6,933 nt of DNA, from NCBI GenBank assembly GCA_030642025.1, contig DAOWOO010000071.1:1-6933 (forward strand), given 5' to 3'. Origin of the DNA: Candidatus Zixiibacteriota bacterium (lineage in GTDB: Bacteria; Zixibacteria; MSB-5A5; GN15; PGXB01). The position numbers and the translations under genes were made by a program. This document shows positions 1 to 5,661 of this stretch, one piece after another (position 1 is the first letter of the stretch; each line of letters opens with the position of its first letter). The notes under the pieces were generated by a model, which was not told the DNA's origin, did not search any database, and saw only the letters and a program-made list of their open reading frames with translations.

Positions 1-881
1 ATCGTCAGGGAACTGATCTCCCAACCCTGAAATACGGTTTCCCTGATTCGCACTTCATTTGTTTCCCGTATGAAACCCGACGGACGGCCATTTATGCCGC
101 CGGCGCCGTCAGAGCCCCGATGGATTTCGCATCGAGCATTAATGACGCCTATGGGGCGACGCTCAAAGCGGTTCAATCGGTTGAGGCGGTCGCGGTCGGA
201 CGGGCCGTCCATCCGCGCGCCGGAGACACCACCTTCCCGGATTTCTTCATGCAAAAATGCACCCAGTGCAAGCGCTGCACCGAGGAATGTCCGTTCGGCG
301 CACTGGATGAGGACGATAAAGGCACTCCGCTTCCTAATGTTTTCCGGTGCCGCCGCTGTGGAGTCTGTATGGGAGCCTGTCCGGAGCGAATCATCTCGTT
401 TAAAAATTACAGTGTCCATATGATTTCCGAGATGATTAAGTCTGTCCCGATCCCCGATGAGTTCGAGGAAAAACCGCGTATTTTGGCATTTGTATGCGAA
501 AACGATGCTCTTCCATCGGTCGAGATGGCCGGAATCAAGCGGATGAAATATAATTCCATGATTCGCATCATTCCGCTTCGATGTCTCGGTTCCATGAACT
601 CAGTCTGGGTCAGCGACGCCCTGGCCGTTGGTTTTGATGGAGTATTGCTTATAGGGTGTAAAAAGGGCGATGATTATCAGTGCCATTTTATCAGCGGCAG
701 TGAGTTGGCCGACTATCGTATGGAAAATGTAAGGGAGAAACTCAAACAGCTGGTTCTCGAAGAGGAACGGGTTGAATTCCATGAACTTGCGATTACCGAC
801 TATGACAAAATCCCGAAAATCTTTGATGATTTTCTGGAGGTAATAGAAACCGTCGGCCCCAACCCGTATAAGGATTTGTAA
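1..881 (+). CDS. qmoB: Quinone-interacting membrane-bound oxidoreductase subunit B, C-terminal part (5' truncated)
   Basis: The reading frame is open to the left edge (first whole codon at 3-5) and gives 292 residues before the TAA at 879-881, so the true start lies outside the window. QmoB is a cytoplasmic HdrA-like flavoprotein of the Qmo complex, which links the quinone pool to APS reductase (AprAB). Visible parts, numbered from the first whole codon: the end of the FAD domain with FICFPYETRRT and IYAAGAVRAP (residues about 18-39); two 4Fe-4S motifs of the form CxxCxxCxxxCP (C86, C89, C92, C96 and C116, C119, C122, C126); and an MvhD-like C-terminal domain (about 158-240) with cysteines at 165, 194, 219 and 227. 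The HdrA-plus-MvhD fusion separates QmoB from QmoA, which lacks the MvhD part. An HdrA/MvhD fusion from another complex remains possible, but the dsr genes next door favour QmoB. No qmoC follows; a terminator begins 13 nt after the stop. Confidence 0.87.
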   Translation, partial: RQGTDLPTLKYGFPDSHFICFPYETRRTAIYAAGAVRAPMDFASSINDAYGATLKAVQSVEAVAVGRAVHPRAGDTTFPDFFMQKCTQCKRCTEECPFGALDEDDKGTPLPNVFRCRRCGVCMGACPERIISFKNYSVHMISEMIKSVPIPDEFEEKPRILAFVCENDALPSVEMAGIKRMKYNSMIRIIPLRCLGSMNSVWVSDALAVGFDGVLLIGCKKGDDYQCHFISGSELADYRMENVREKLKQLVLEEERVEFHELAITDYDKIPKIFDDFLEVIETVGPNPYKDL

Positions 882-894
882 TCAATTAGCATAT

Positions 895-939
895 GCCGAT
901 AAAAAACCCCCGACGCAAACCGGGGGTTTTTTGGTCGGC
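895..939 (+). terminator. Intrinsic terminator after qmoB
   Basis: A perfect 12-bp stem is formed by 901-912 (six A, five C, one G) and 921-932 (C, five G, six T), with an 8-nt loop at 913-920. The stem extends outward with GCCGA (895-899) pairing TCGGC (935-939) after a small mismatch. The GC core followed by a run of six T is the standard rho-independent form. Because an A run precedes the core, it could also act on the opposite strand, though no opposing gene is seen. It separates the qmo transcript from the dsr unit. Confidence 0.93.
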
Positions 940-1032
940 AGTACTAAATTAATAAGTTTTTATCCTTTAAAATAGCCTAAAATTAGTCCGAATTTCATTT
1001 TGGCGGAGACCGGAACGACATCCCGCCGGATA

Positions 1033-1044
1033 GATACCGGTATC
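1033..1044. repeat. Perfect 12-bp palindrome GATACCGGTATC
   Basis: The sequence is identical to its own reverse complement over 12 bases, and symmetry stops at both flanks (A1032 against C1045). It lies about 95 bp after the terminator and about 230 bp before the main promoter candidate. Uninterrupted palindromes of this size can be sites for dimeric regulators, but no known operator consensus was recognised and the distance from the promoter is large. Confidence 0.5.
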
Positions 1045-1093
1045 CAATATTCCAAAAAAGGCGTAATTATTGGTAAAATACTATTATAAGAGG

Positions 1094-1122
1094 TTGAATA
1101 TATTATAGAAAATTCTGATAAT
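1094..1122 (+). promoter_or_regulatory. Possible second sigma70-type promoter upstream of dsrA
   Basis: TTGAAT at 1094-1099 and GATAAT at 1117-1122 are separated by 17 bp. The -10 matches consensus at five of six bases and the -35 at four. The expected start point is near 1128-1130, exactly where the 1130-1160 inverted repeat begins. The region is AT-rich, so chance matches are common; confidence is low. Confidence 0.28.
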
Positions 1123-1129
1123 TAGATCA

Positions 1130-1160
1130 CTCTAACTTTTTCTACTGGCATAAGTTAGAG
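1130..1160. repeat. Inverted repeat CTCTAACTT-N13-AAGTTAGAG
   Basis: Two perfect 9-bp arms (1130-1138 and 1152-1160) are separated by 13 bp, so the arm centres are 22 bp apart, about two helical turns. That spacing suits a dimeric regulator on one face of the DNA. As RNA it could form a weak hairpin at the 5' end of a transcript from the 1094-1122 promoter. No T run follows the second arm, so it does not look like a terminator. Confidence 0.55.
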
Positions 1161-1204
1161 AGAGCTGATATTTATTGCGAGCGGTTTAATATTTTCTGTT
1201 CGCG

Positions 1205-1243
1205 AGTCAAGATAATGAAATTTTTCACAAAATACTCTTGACT
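1205..1243. repeat. Inverted repeat AGTCAAGA-N23-TCTTGACT overlapping the -35 box
   Basis: Perfect 8-bp arms lie at 1205-1212 and 1236-1243. The right arm contains the whole TTGACT -35 hexamer (1238-1243) of the main promoter candidate, and the left arm is one to two helical turns upstream of it. Arm centres are 31 bp apart, close to three helical turns. This is a plausible operator geometry, but part of the match could simply be the -35 sequence meeting its complement by chance. Confidence 0.4.
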
Positions 1244-1266
1244 TGCCTGCGCAAAATATATAAAAT
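1238..1266 (+). promoter_or_regulatory. Main candidate promoter of the dsr operon
   Basis: TTGACT (1238-1243) and TAAAAT (1261-1266) each differ by one base from the sigma70 consensus and have the optimal 17-bp spacer. Transcription would start near 1272-1275, giving a leader of about 145 nt before dsrA. An alternative -10, TATAAA at 1259-1264, would have a 15-bp spacer. It is the best promoter match in the gap after the qmoB terminator and points into dsrA. Confidence 0.62.
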
Positions 1267-1406
1267 ATAAGCTGTGCTGGAGGATTTGGTAACCTGTTTA
1301 GATGCGACGAGATTAAAAACCGGGTCGAGAATTTATATCGCGGCCTGCAGTTTTGCGTCAATTCGGGGAAAAAATAATAGCAGTTAAAGATACACAATAA
1401 TAAAGC

Positions 1407-1412
1407 AAGGAG
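1407..1412 (+). promoter_or_regulatory. Ribosome binding site of dsrA
   Basis: AAGGAG ends 5 nt before the ATG at 1418. It is the clearest Shine-Dalgarno site in the window and fixes the dsrA start. Confidence 0.88.
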
Positions 1413-1417
1413 TTGTA

Positions 1418-2626
1418 ATGGCGGATCTTCCGAACACCCCACTGCTTGATGAACTTGAGAAGGGTCCCTGGCCATCTTTTGTAAAAGAAATCAAGATGGC
1501 GGCTAAAAGAAACCCAATGGGCGCTGATCTCCTCGGTCAGTTGGAGCAGTCTTACAGAGAAAAAATCGGCCACTGGAAACACGGCGGCATTGTCGGCGTT
1601 TTTGGTTATGGCGGCGGCGTTATTGGACGCTATAGCGACTTGCCCGAAAAGTATCCGAACATATCACATTTCCACACTATGCGTATCAATCAGCCCGCCG
1701 GATGGTTCTATACCTCCGAGGCCTTGCGGAAGATATGCGATATCTGGGAAAAGCGTGGTTCCGGTCTGACCAACATGCATGGTTCCACCGGAGATATTAT
1801 TCTTCTGGGCACCAAAACCGATGAACTGGAGCCGGTTTTTTCGGACTTGCAGAAGATCGACTTCGATATTGGCGGTTCCGGTTCTGATCTGAGAACCCCG
1901 AGTTGCTGTTGCGGCATGGCTCGATGTGAATGGGCCTGTTATGACACTATGGCGCTCACCTATGATCTGACCATGCATTATCAGGACGAGTTGCACCGTC
2001 CGGCCTTCCCGTATAAGTTCAAGTTTAAGATGTCCGGATGTCCCAACGATTGTGTGGCTTCGATTGCCCGATCCGATATGTCGATAATCGGCAACTGGCG
2101 CGATGAAATCCAGATCGACCAAGATGCTGTCGGTGAATATGCCGATAAGGGTATGGACATTCAAAGCGATGTCATTTCCAACTGCCCCGGCAAATGTATG
2201 GAATGGGACGGTAAGGAACTGCACATTGACAATAGCTACTGTGTCCACTGCATGCACTGTATTAATGTGATGTCCAAGGCTCTGCGCCCGGGCAAGGATC
2301 GCGGCGCAACAATCCTGATCGGCTCCAAAGCTCCCATTATTGAGGGCGCTTTCCTGTCGTCAGTCCTATTCCCGTTCATTAAAATTGAATCCCCATATGA
2401 TAAAATCAAGGACACGGTTGACAAGATCTGGGATATCTGGTCTGAAGAAGGTAAAAACCGTGAGCGTGTGGGTGAATTCATCCAGCGTGTCGGACTGGGT
2501 AACTTCCTCGATGCTATTGAGGTGGAACCGGTTGCCGAAATGGTGGCTCATCCTCGAGAGAACCCATATGTCTTCTACGAAGAGTTTTACGAAGAGGACG
2601 ATGGTGAAGAGGAAGAAGAAGGGTAG
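1418..2626 (+). CDS. dsrA: Dissimilatory sulfite reductase subunit alpha
   Basis: This 402-residue cytoplasmic protein forms the alpha2beta2 sulfite reductase with DsrB, carrying out the six-electron reduction of sulfite, with sulfur passed on to DsrC in known systems. Family signatures include HWKHGGIVGVFGYGGGVIGRY (about 52-72), GSGLTNMHGSTGDI (114-127) and DELHRPAFPYKFKFK (190-204). The siroheme/4Fe-4S ligands follow the expected C-x5-C...C-x3-C pattern: C164, C170, C208, C212. The inserted ferredoxin domain has C256, C275, C278 and C281. Oddities are three cysteines in a row (163-165) where one is needed, a short linker before the ferredoxin domain (about 15 residues shorter than I recall for Desulfovibrio vulgaris), and a very acidic C-terminal tail (about 388-401). 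The start is set by AAGGAG 5 nt upstream. It is the first gene of the dsr unit, and dsrB starts 48 nt after its stop. Identification is firm. Confidence 0.98.
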   Translation: MADLPNTPLLDELEKGPWPSFVKEIKMAAKRNPMGADLLGQLEQSYREKIGHWKHGGIVGVFGYGGGVIGRYSDLPEKYPNISHFHTMRINQPAGWFYTSEALRKICDIWEKRGSGLTNMHGSTGDIILLGTKTDELEPVFSDLQKIDFDIGGSGSDLRTPSCCCGMARCEWACYDTMALTYDLTMHYQDELHRPAFPYKFKFKMSGCPNDCVASIARSDMSIIGNWRDEIQIDQDAVGEYADKGMDIQSDVISNCPGKCMEWDGKELHIDNSYCVHCMHCINVMSKALRPGKDRGATILIGSKAPIIEGAFLSSVLFPFIKIESPYDKIKDTVDKIWDIWSEEGKNRERVGEFIQRVGLGNFLDAIEVEPVAEMVAHPRENPYVFYEEFYEEDDGEEEEEG

Positions 2627-2664
2627 TTGTCACGTTAGCCGTTGAATAAAATAGAAAAAATATA

Positions 2665-2669
2665 GAGGT
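2665..2669 (+). promoter_or_regulatory. Ribosome binding site of dsrB
   Basis: GAGGT lies 5 nt before the ATG at 2675. This favours that start over a second in-frame ATG at 2687. Confidence 0.75.
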
Positions 2670-2674
2670 ACGTT

Positions 2675-3757
2675 ATGGTAGATGTTATGAAGGACAGGAG
2701 AACAGATTTCGGGCCTCCGCATTATGAGAGATTTCTCCCGCCAATAATCAAGGAAAACTATGGCAAGTGGAAATATCATGAAGTCCTCAAGCCGGGCGTT
2801 ATGGTTCATGTTTCCGAAACAGATGCAAAACTGTACACTATCAGGGCCGCCTCCGGCAGGCTTATCAGTATCGATAAAATCAGAATGTTCTGCGACCTGG
2901 CGGACAAGTATTGCGACGGGTTTTTCCGCTTTACCAGCCGTCACAATGTTGAATTCCTTCTCAGCAAGAAAGACAATGTCAATCCCCTGATTGAGGACCT
3001 TAAGGAAATGGGGCACCCGATCGGCGGTATCGGCAATTCCATTACCAGCATTGTTCACACTCAGGGCTGGGTACATTGTCACTCAGCCGCAACCGATGCC
3101 TCCGGTGTGGTTAAATGTGTCATGGACGATCTGATCGAATACTTCACGGAAATGAAACTGCCGGGTAAGTTACGAATCGCTCTGGCCTGCTGCCTGAATA
3201 TGTGCGGCGCCGTGCATTGCTCGGATATCGCCATACTGGGTATTCACCGCCGCCCGCCGAAAATTGATCACAGCCGGTTGAGAAAGATGTGTGAAATCCC
3301 CAACACGGTGGCTTCCTGCCCGACGGCGGCAATTCGTCCGGCTACTGTTGATGGTAATCCATCAGTTGAGGTAATCGAGGAAAACTGCATGTTCTGCGCT
3401 AACTGTTTCACAGTTTGCCCGTCGATGCCCCTGAATGACCCGCTTAATGACGGTATATCAATCTGGGTCGGCGGTAAAGTGTCTAATGCGCGTCATGAGC
3501 CGATGTTCTCGAAGCTGGCGATTCCATTTATCCCGAACAATCCGCCGCGCTGGCCAGAGGTCACCACGGCCATCAGGAATATTGTAGAATTGTGGGCCAA
3601 AAATGCTCGGAAATACGAGAGGCTGGGCGAATGGATTGAGCGTATCGGCTGGCCCAGATTCTTCAAAATGACCGGCATTGAGTTTCAGAAGGAACACATC
3701 GACGACTTCAAACATGCCGGTCTGACATATAAGCGGTCGACACATTTAACCTTTTAA
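2675..3757 (+). CDS. dsrB: Dissimilatory sulfite reductase subunit beta
   Basis: DsrB (360 residues) is the partner of DsrA and carries the catalytic siroheme site in characterised enzymes. The opening DFGPPHYERFLPP (11-23) and GGIGNSITSIVHTQGW (117-132) are typical of the family. Siroheme/4Fe-4S ligands appear as C135 followed by CC-x3-C at C172, C173 and C177. The ferredoxin domain shows C215 and CxxCxxC at C238, C241 and C244, with a further C248 in FTVCPSMPL. TSRHNVEF (87-94) matches the sulfite reductase substrate-binding region. The length is slightly below the usual 370-385, mainly from a shorter N-terminus and inter-motif loop. No key residue is missing. The start at 2675 has GAGGT upstream. 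The stop is 13 nt before dsrD, whose ribosome binding site overlaps it, consistent with coupled translation. Confidence 0.98.
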   Translation: MVDVMKDRRTDFGPPHYERFLPPIIKENYGKWKYHEVLKPGVMVHVSETDAKLYTIRAASGRLISIDKIRMFCDLADKYCDGFFRFTSRHNVEFLLSKKDNVNPLIEDLKEMGHPIGGIGNSITSIVHTQGWVHCHSAATDASGVVKCVMDDLIEYFTEMKLPGKLRIALACCLNMCGAVHCSDIAILGIHRRPPKIDHSRLRKMCEIPNTVASCPTAAIRPATVDGNPSVEVIEENCMFCANCFTVCPSMPLNDPLNDGISIWVGGKVSNARHEPMFSKLAIPFIPNNPPRWPEVTTAIRNIVELWAKNARKYERLGEWIERIGWPRFFKMTGIEFQKEHIDDFKHAGLTYKRSTHLTF

Positions 3758-3761
3758 GGGA
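3756..3761 (+). promoter_or_regulatory. Ribosome binding site of dsrD, overlapping the dsrB stop
   Basis: AAGGGA uses the last two bases of the dsrB stop codon and lies 9 nt before the GTG at 3771. A stop (TGA at 3762) lies in the dsrD frame just upstream, so GTG 3771 is the first possible start and this site supports it. Confidence 0.65.
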
Positions 3762-3770
3762 TGATATAAA

Positions 3771-4016
3771 GTGGCTAAACCAGTGGAAGAAGTCGCTGAT
3801 GCCATGTTTAACATGGTCAAGGATGCCCAGGGAATGAAGAAACTGAAGCCGATGGATCTGACCAAGGCGATGATTGAATTTTTCGGCGACGAAGTTGACA
3901 AGAAGCTCTGTAAGCTCGCTATCAGGGAATTGATTGAATCCGGAAGGTGTGTATACACTTATTTCGGTGGCAGCTTTATCGAGCTTCCACACAGAGAGGG
4001 CGCCGCTAACGATTAA
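3771..4016 (+). CDS. dsrD: DsrD, allosteric activator of dissimilatory sulfite reductase
   Basis: This 81-residue protein begins with GTG. DsrD is a small cytoplasmic winged-helix protein of about 78 residues found next to dsrAB in sulfite-reducing microbes; it has been shown to activate DsrAB rather than act as a DNA-binding regulator. Visible here are an N-terminal helix (about 4-20), a helix-turn-helix-like middle (about 28-58: MDLTKAMIEFFGD, then KKLCKLAIRELIESGR) and a beta wing (60-72: CVYTYFGGSFIEL) ending in a short polar tail. Size, fold pattern and position right after dsrB together make the call firm. DsrD is treated as a marker of the reductive direction, so this locus most likely serves sulfite reduction or sulfur disproportionation. 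A GC-rich hairpin starts at the base after its stop. Confidence 0.92.
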   Translation: MAKPVEEVADAMFNMVKDAQGMKKLKPMDLTKAMIEFFGDEVDKKLCKLAIRELIESGRCVYTYFGGSFIELPHREGAAND

Positions 4017-4033
4017 TACCCGGCGCCCGGGTA
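4017..4033 (+). promoter_or_regulatory. GC-rich hairpin between dsrD and dsrN
   Basis: TACCCGG (4017-4023), loop CGC, and CCGGGTA (4027-4033) form a perfect 7-bp stem. It starts on the base after the dsrD stop and ends 8 nt before the dsrN ATG, occupying the place where a ribosome binding site would be. No T run follows, so it is not a normal terminator. It could stabilise the dsrABD part of the message or reduce dsrN translation; both roles are inference. Confidence 0.6.
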
Positions 4034-4041
4034 CCGCAACT

Positions 4042-5556
4042 ATGGGTAAAAGAATAGCGCGGATAACCATCGCCGGTTTATCCGGGGATTCGGGTAAGAC
4101 GATAGTCAGCATGAGTCTTCTGACCGCTCTGCAGAGAAGAAGGCTGGTTATTTCTGTCTTTAAGAAAGGACCTGATTACATTGATGCCGCCTGGCTCAGC
4201 CGAGCGGCCGGAACGACCTGCCGCAACCTGGATTCATATATGGTTGAATCAGACGATCTATATCGGTCTTTTGCCCTTAATTCCGTCAATTCTGATATTG
4301 CCGTGATTGAGGGTAACCGGGGTTTGTACGACGGAATGGATATCTCCGGCACTCACAGCACCGCCGAATTGGCCAAACTGCTCAATTCACCGGTGATATT
4401 GGTGGTGAATGCTGCCAAAGCAACCCGAACTATCGCTGCCCTTGTTTTTGGATGCCAGTCATTCGATCCCGATGTAAAAATCATCGGCGTCATTCTGAAT
4501 AAAGTCGCCGGAAAACGGCACCGAGAAATACTTACCGATACAATAGAGCATTATTGCGGTCTTTCTGTGCTTGGATCAATTCCCAAACCGGGTGACGATG
4601 TCCCTCTCATTCCGAACCGTCATCTGGGCCTGGTTACACCATCGGAGTTCGGTTTTGAGAAATCAATCAAAGGCAGGCTAACCGAAATCGCCGACCGACA
4701 CCTTGATATCGACCGTATATTGAAGGCGGCATCTGATGTCGAAGAGTTGGCGGATGTGAAACCGGAAATCGTCTCCCAATTGACAGTTAAGGTGAAAATC
4801 GGTTACTTCAGCGATTCGGCTTTTACATTTTACTATCCGGAGAACCTTGAGGCCCTTAAAAGAAGCGGCGCTGAACTGGTACCGGTTTCTTCGGTTGACG
4901 ATTCTTCCCTGCCTGATATTGACGGACTTTATATTGGCGGTGGCTTTCCCGAAACTCATGCCGAGCGGCTGGCTGGCAATAGGTCTTTACTTGATTCCGT
5001 GAAAAGCGCGGCCGAATCCGGCATGCCGATCTACGCCGAATGCGGCGGTTTGATTTTTCTATCGCGCTCATTGATAATTGATAAAAAGCGTTACCCCATG
5101 GCCGAGATCTTCCCTATTGACCTGGCCATGAATAAAAAACCGGTCGGTCACGGCTATACCGTGCTTGAGGTCGATGCCGGCAATCCGTTTTTTAAAACCG
5201 GCATGAAAATAAAGGGGCATGAATTTCATTACTCGGCCCCGATCGACGGTATTGGTGGTATTACTTCATGTCTGGCAATGATAAGGGGAACCGGTTGCGG
5301 CGGGGGGCGCGACGGACTTGTTTATAAAAACACACTGGCCTGTTACACCCATATTCATGCCGACGGCGTGAAAATGTGGGCTCCGGGATTTGTCGCAGCG
5401 GCAGAAAAATACCGGGCCGCTATTACCAAGGGGTGTACTGATAAAAGTTACGCCGAGGATAATACCAAAATGGAATCTTCACCTGACGATATCCCGGCGG
5501 CCGATGAGACGGTAATGATTAAGGAGTTTTCGCGGCTGGCGAAGGCTGGTGGGTAA
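4042..5556 (+). CDS. dsrN: Siroheme amidase DsrN (CbiA/CobB-type amidotransferase)
   Basis: DsrN is a glutamine-dependent, ATP-using amidase that converts siroheme to siroheme amide, the cofactor of DsrAB. It resembles cobyrinic acid a,c-diamide synthase. At 504 residues it has an N-terminal P-loop domain with GLSGDSGKT (12-20), FKKGPDYIDAAW (40-51) and IEGNRGLYDG (89-98), and a C-terminal class I glutamine amidotransferase domain with GLYIGGGFPETHAERL (295-310), the nucleophile C334 in YAECGG, GHEFHYS (392-398) and the likely catalytic H437 in CYTHIHADG. The ATG at 4042 is chosen because homology begins there. The frame runs back to an ATG at 3934, but that would overlap dsrD by 83 nt and add an unrelated stretch. 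No clear Shine-Dalgarno is present. About 45 polar residues follow the amidotransferase domain. A true CbiA is possible on sequence alone, but placement after dsrD makes DsrN far more likely. Confidence 0.92.
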   Translation: MGKRIARITIAGLSGDSGKTIVSMSLLTALQRRRLVISVFKKGPDYIDAAWLSRAAGTTCRNLDSYMVESDDLYRSFALNSVNSDIAVIEGNRGLYDGMDISGTHSTAELAKLLNSPVILVVNAAKATRTIAALVFGCQSFDPDVKIIGVILNKVAGKRHREILTDTIEHYCGLSVLGSIPKPGDDVPLIPNRHLGLVTPSEFGFEKSIKGRLTEIADRHLDIDRILKAASDVEELADVKPEIVSQLTVKVKIGYFSDSAFTFYYPENLEALKRSGAELVPVSSVDDSSLPDIDGLYIGGGFPETHAERLAGNRSLLDSVKSAAESGMPIYAECGGLIFLSRSLIIDKKRYPMAEIFPIDLAMNKKPVGHGYTVLEVDAGNPFFKTGMKIKGHEFHYSAPIDGIGGITSCLAMIRGTGCGGGRDGLVYKNTLACYTHIHADGVKMWAPGFVAAAEKYRAAITKGCTDKSYAEDNTKMESSPDDIPAADETVMIKEFSRLAKAGG

Positions 5557-5661
5557 GCTGAAAAGCTCTTATCTTCGGCCGTATTGTGATTAATGAGATG
5601 ACCAGCGAGTTTTTGGCGTAAATGATGAGGCAATAATACTCTTACGACGAAGAAAGACAAC
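5557..5661. other. Gap between dsrN and the dsrL-like gene
   Basis: These 105 nt are the longest gap inside the dsr run. They contain no terminator-like hairpin with a T run, so read-through is expected. TTGGCG (5613-5618) and TAATAC (5634-5639) have only a 15-bp spacer and make a poor promoter. Only very short open frames occur. A purine-rich stretch near 5649-5656 is a weak ribosome binding site for the next gene. Confidence 0.6.

Larger units (their letters stand above)
940..1417. other. AT-rich intergenic control region upstream of dsrA
   Basis: These 478 nt between the qmoB terminator and dsrA hold no convincing gene on either strand. They are clearly richer in A and T than the flanking genes. 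They contain one strong and one weaker promoter candidate, a perfect 12-bp palindrome, two longer inverted repeats and an untranslated leader of about 145 nt, each listed separately. No tRNA, known riboswitch fold or CRISPR repeat was recognised by eye. Confidence 0.8.

Noticed and set aside
120..122. ATG 120 as the true start of the first gene
   Set aside because: The same frame stays open to the window edge and the upstream residues (FICFPYETRRT, IYAAGAVR) are conserved QmoB sequence, so the gene is cut by the edge rather than starting here.
70..423. 117-residue open frame overlapping qmoB
   Set aside because: It lies in a different frame of qmoB, whose frame holds clear ferredoxin and MvhD-like motifs. 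The product is rich in Arg, Ser and Pro with no domain, typical of an out-of-frame reading.
1279..1384. Possible leader peptide after GGAGG at 1279-1283
   Set aside because: The nearest start, TTG 1286, is only 2 nt after the site, and the ATG at 1302 is 18 nt away and encodes just four residues. Neither spacing nor content supports translation.
940..1417. Sigma54 promoter, CRP/FNR-type or Rex-type operator, CRISPR repeat or tRNA in the control region
   Set aside because: Searched by eye for these patterns; no match good enough to report was found.
1155..1582. Minus-strand open frames across the dsrA start region
   Set aside because: They overlap the well-supported dsrA coding start, promoter and leader on the other strand, and show no recognisable domain or ribosome binding site.
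1664..2257. 197-residue minus-strand open frame inside dsrA
   Set aside because: It is antisense to the conserved siroheme-binding core of dsrA and has no recognisable family; it reflects codon bias on the other strand.
2340..2645. 101-residue plus-strand open frame overlapping the end of dsrA
   Set aside because: It is out of frame within dsrA, basic and without any domain; dsrA motifs continue through the region in the correct frame.
3934..4041. Upstream start for dsrN at ATG 3934
   Set aside because: It would overlap dsrD by 83 nt and add 36 residues without family similarity. The conserved P-loop domain begins right after ATG 4042.
5554..5575. Small AGCT-GAAA-AGCT hairpin just after the dsrN stop as a terminator
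   Set aside because: The stem is only 4 bp and no T run follows, so it is too weak to end transcription before the dsrL-like gene.
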